Shown here: positions 62,485 to 64,000 of the stretch, piece by piece
Layout of the letters: every line of letters begins with the position of its first letter
Numbering within the stretch: position 1 is the first letter of the stretch
Assembly: GCA_023445445.1 (NCBI GenBank)
Contig: JAEXLD010000027.1
Span: 15,908 to 79,907, forward strand
Source: Bacillota bacterium
GTDB lineage: Bacteria > Bacillota > Clostridia > Clostridiales > Clostridiaceae
Length of the DNA stretch: 64,000 bases
Reading direction: 5' to 3'
Program-made: the position numbers and the translations under genes
Notes under the pieces: generated by a model
What the model was told of the DNA's origin: nothing
Seen by the model: only the letters and a program-made list of their open reading frames with translations
Database searches by the model: none

Positions 62485-63151
62485 TTTCAATTGTAAGGCT
62501 ATAGCCTACCCTCCATATAGTTTTTAAATTATCTCTAAAGAAAGTAATCTTCTCCCTAAGTTTTTTTATATGAGTATCAACAGTTCTTGAATCACCATAA
62601 AAGTCATATCCCCAAACCTTTGATATTAAAGCCTCTCTTGAATATACTCTATTTTTATTTTCAATAAAGAATAACATTAAATCATATTCCTTAGGAGTTA
62701 ATATTATTTCTTTATTGTCTTCAAAGACTCTTCTATTATTATTCTCTACCTTTAAGTTTCCTAAATAGAGCTCAGCTATTTCTTCTTTTTTTAAATTCCT
62801 TAGTCTTAATGAAACCCTTAATACTAATTCTTGCATACTTATTGGCTTAACCATATAATCATCTGCACCTAGCTCAAGCCCAAATATTCTATCTTCTTCT
62901 TCTCCTCTAGCACTAGTAATAATAACTTGTGTATTATTATTTATAGATTTTATCTTTTTTAAAAGATACCATCCATCCTTATAGGGCATCATAATATCTA
63001 AAATAACAAGGTCATAAGTATTATTTTCTATTAATTCATCTGCTATTTTCCCATCACTGGCTAAATCAATTATATATCCTTCTTTTTCTAGATATAATTT
63101 CATTACTTTACTAATTTGTTTCTCATCCTCTACTATAAGTAACTTTTCCAT
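62477..63151 (-). CDS. OmpR-family response regulator
   Basis: A 224-residue regulator. The receiver domain (1-115) has LLIVEDEKQISK, the phospho-acceptor Asp in LVILDIMMPYKDGW and Lys in DDYMVKPIS. The C-terminal winged helix (about 125-222) contains LTPKEYDLMLFF and SRTVDTHIKKLREK. The ATG at 63151 follows GGAGGAAAT. It is first in the operon with its kinase and probably controls the small Cys-rich gene downstream. Confidence 0.93.
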   Translation of the reverse strand: MEKLLIVEDEKQISKVMKLYLEKEGYIIDLASDGKIADELIENNTYDLVILDIMMPYKDGWYLLKKIKSINNNTQVIITSARGEEEDRIFGLELGADDYMVKPISMQELVLRVSLRLRNLKKEEIAELYLGNLKVENNNRRVFEDNKEIILTPKEYDLMLFFIENKNRVYSREALISKVWGYDFYGDSRTVDTHIKKLREKITFFRDNLKTIWRVGYSLTIENE

Positions 63152-63217
63152 ATTTCCTCCATAAACACATAACAATTTATTAATTAAATGTTTTCTAATA
63201 TAATTATCTCATTATTT

Positions 63218-63802
63218 TTACTCAAAGGGAAATATTAGGGCTAAGTCTGATAAACTAAAGTTAATTGGATCTTCTGTGGCATAAGAATTATTTCCAAAGA
63301 ATAATCCTGGATTATTTTCTAATCTATTTAATATAAATAAGATGTAATAATTTAGAGGAGATATATTTATTATATTTGTATATAAAGAAAGAATAGCATT
63401 ACTGTTAGATATAACTATTATTAATTGTGGTGCATAGTCCACTGTTATCTCTGGATTATTTTCAAGGGTAGTGTTAATAAAATCATTGGCTTCTTTATTA
63501 CTATGAATAGTATTATCTTTAGAATGCTTAATATTACCTATTTCTACTTCATTTATATATAACCCTACTAAGAAGGTTTCTAAACTAATTTGTAAATTAG
63601 TTTGAACATTTGAACTTCCAAGGGCAAAGCACCCTGTGGTAGAATTATTAATTTGTGAATTTGTACTTATAAAATAAAATACTCTATTATAATTTCTAAA
63701 AATTAATTCTCCATCTTTAATTATAGGATTAGCATTACCTAAAAACTCACTACAGGGTGGAACTTCTCCACCAGCAAAGGGATTACAATTATTATTGCTC
63801 AT
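63218..63802 (-). CDS. Hypothetical protein, 194 residues
   Basis: Not recognised. It starts with a Cys/Pro/Asn-rich head (MSNNNCNPFAGGEVPPC). A beta-rich body follows with many Asn, Ile and Thr residues and hydrophobic strands (FLVGLYINEVEIGNI and APQLIIVISNSNAILSLY), ending LSDLALIFPFE. There is no classical signal peptide. The composition resembles proteins that assemble on surfaces such as spore coats, but that is only a guess. It is a single gene with a 42-base gap to the response-regulator leader. Confidence 0.65.
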   Translation of the reverse strand: MSNNNCNPFAGGEVPPCSEFLGNANPIIKDGELIFRNYNRVFYFISTNSQINNSTTGCFALGSSNVQTNLQISLETFLVGLYINEVEIGNIKHSKDNTIHSNKEANDFINTTLENNPEITVDYAPQLIIVISNSNAILSLYTNIINISPLNYYILFILNRLENNPGLFFGNNSYATEDPINFSLSDLALIFPFE

Positions 63803-63950
63803 TTATATCACCACATCTTCTGCATAAATCTATATAATAAATAAATCTATAATATTAAAATATAATGTTTTATACCAATATATTCTATTTCTATTAAAAT
63901 TTATGTATAATAATATATAAAATATACTATCTATAAAGATTGGAGGAGAA

Positions 63951-64000
63951 ATGGAATCAAAATATTTGATAGTCATATCATTTGATGCTGTATCATCAGA
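63951..64000 (+). CDS. Start of an alkaline-phosphatase/nucleotide-pyrophosphatase-like gene (partial)
   Basis: TTGGAGGAGAA precedes the ATG at 63951. The first 16 codons read MESKYLIVISFDAVSS and run off the window end. An opening of this kind, with the metal-binding Asp in SFDA, is seen in the alkaline phosphatase/sulfatase superfamily (type I phosphodiesterase-like proteins). Only the N-terminus is visible, so the call is tentative. Confidence 0.5.
   Translation, partial: MESKYLIVISFDAVSS

Overview
The window is about 64 kb of very AT-rich DNA with strong AGGAGG-type ribosome binding sites, clostridial codon use (AGA, ATA and TTA dominate) and closely packed operons. Gene content (OpuC-type transporter, metNIQ, LplBC-type sugar importer with a YesM/YesN pair, heterodimeric ABC exporter, ABC-F protein, many cytoplasmic glycosidases) suggests a saccharolytic Clostridium sensu stricto chromosome. 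No rRNA, tRNA, CRISPR array, prophage or complete insertion sequence was found.

Layout. (1) 0-8.3 kb: a histidine phosphatase-acetyltransferase fusion, an MNT/HEPN toxin-antitoxin pair, a small P-loop NTPase, an osmoprotectant transporter whose permease is fused to its binding protein, a Gfo/Idh/MocA oxidoreductase and a Cof-type HAD phosphatase. (2) 8.4-34 kb, the main carbohydrate region: a GH43 enzyme, a binding-protein-dependent oligosaccharide importer (two permeases and a lipoprotein), a DUF624 protein, a YesM/YesN-like two-component system, a GH42 beta-galactosidase, and an operon GH31 alpha-xylosidase - GH3 beta-glucosidase - GH95 alpha-fucosidase. All these hydrolases lack signal peptides. 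The combination matches cytoplasmic dismantling of imported fucosylated xyloglucan oligosaccharides (fucose, then galactose, xylose and glucose). An ECF sigma/anti-sigma pair and a lipoprotein lie between the two parts. (3) 34-42 kb: two YcxB-like membrane proteins, an NlpC/P60 peptidoglycan hydrolase, a DUF3788 protein, and a metN-metI-metQ-amidohydrolase operon. (4) 42.5-50.8 kb: an ABC-F protein with an attenuator-like leader, a heterodimeric ABC exporter, an AraC regulator and a methyltransferase. (5) 50.9-58.2 kb: a second, entirely minus-strand sugar cluster (HAD phosphatase, mannose-6-phosphate isomerase, GntR regulator, GH1, ROK kinase, aldo/keto reductase, SGNH esterase). (6) 58.3-64 kb: two tiny genes, a chemotaxis receptor, a small Cys/Asn-rich secreted protein next to an OmpR-type two-component system, an unrecognised protein, and the start of a phosphatase-like gene.

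The most unusual material is not in ordinary genes. The GH95 gene carries 13 in-frame motif copies at an exact 36-bp spacing (12 residues) in a loop between domains. A GC-rich near-palindrome, CCCCWGGGG with a conserved AT-rich flank, occurs 13 times at nine loci, all between 13.7 and 45.2 kb and mostly at gene 3' ends; twice its flank contains the stop codon of a gene. The metN leader has a consensus promoter and both halves of a SAM-I riboswitch separated by an AT-rich repeat insertion. The ABC-F leader encodes a putative six-residue peptide (MTPANC) whose start region can pair with a downstream segment, followed by an intrinsic terminator. Many intergenic regions hold tandem heptamer repeats, often arranged as complementary arms around small AAACTCC/GGAGTTT hairpins.
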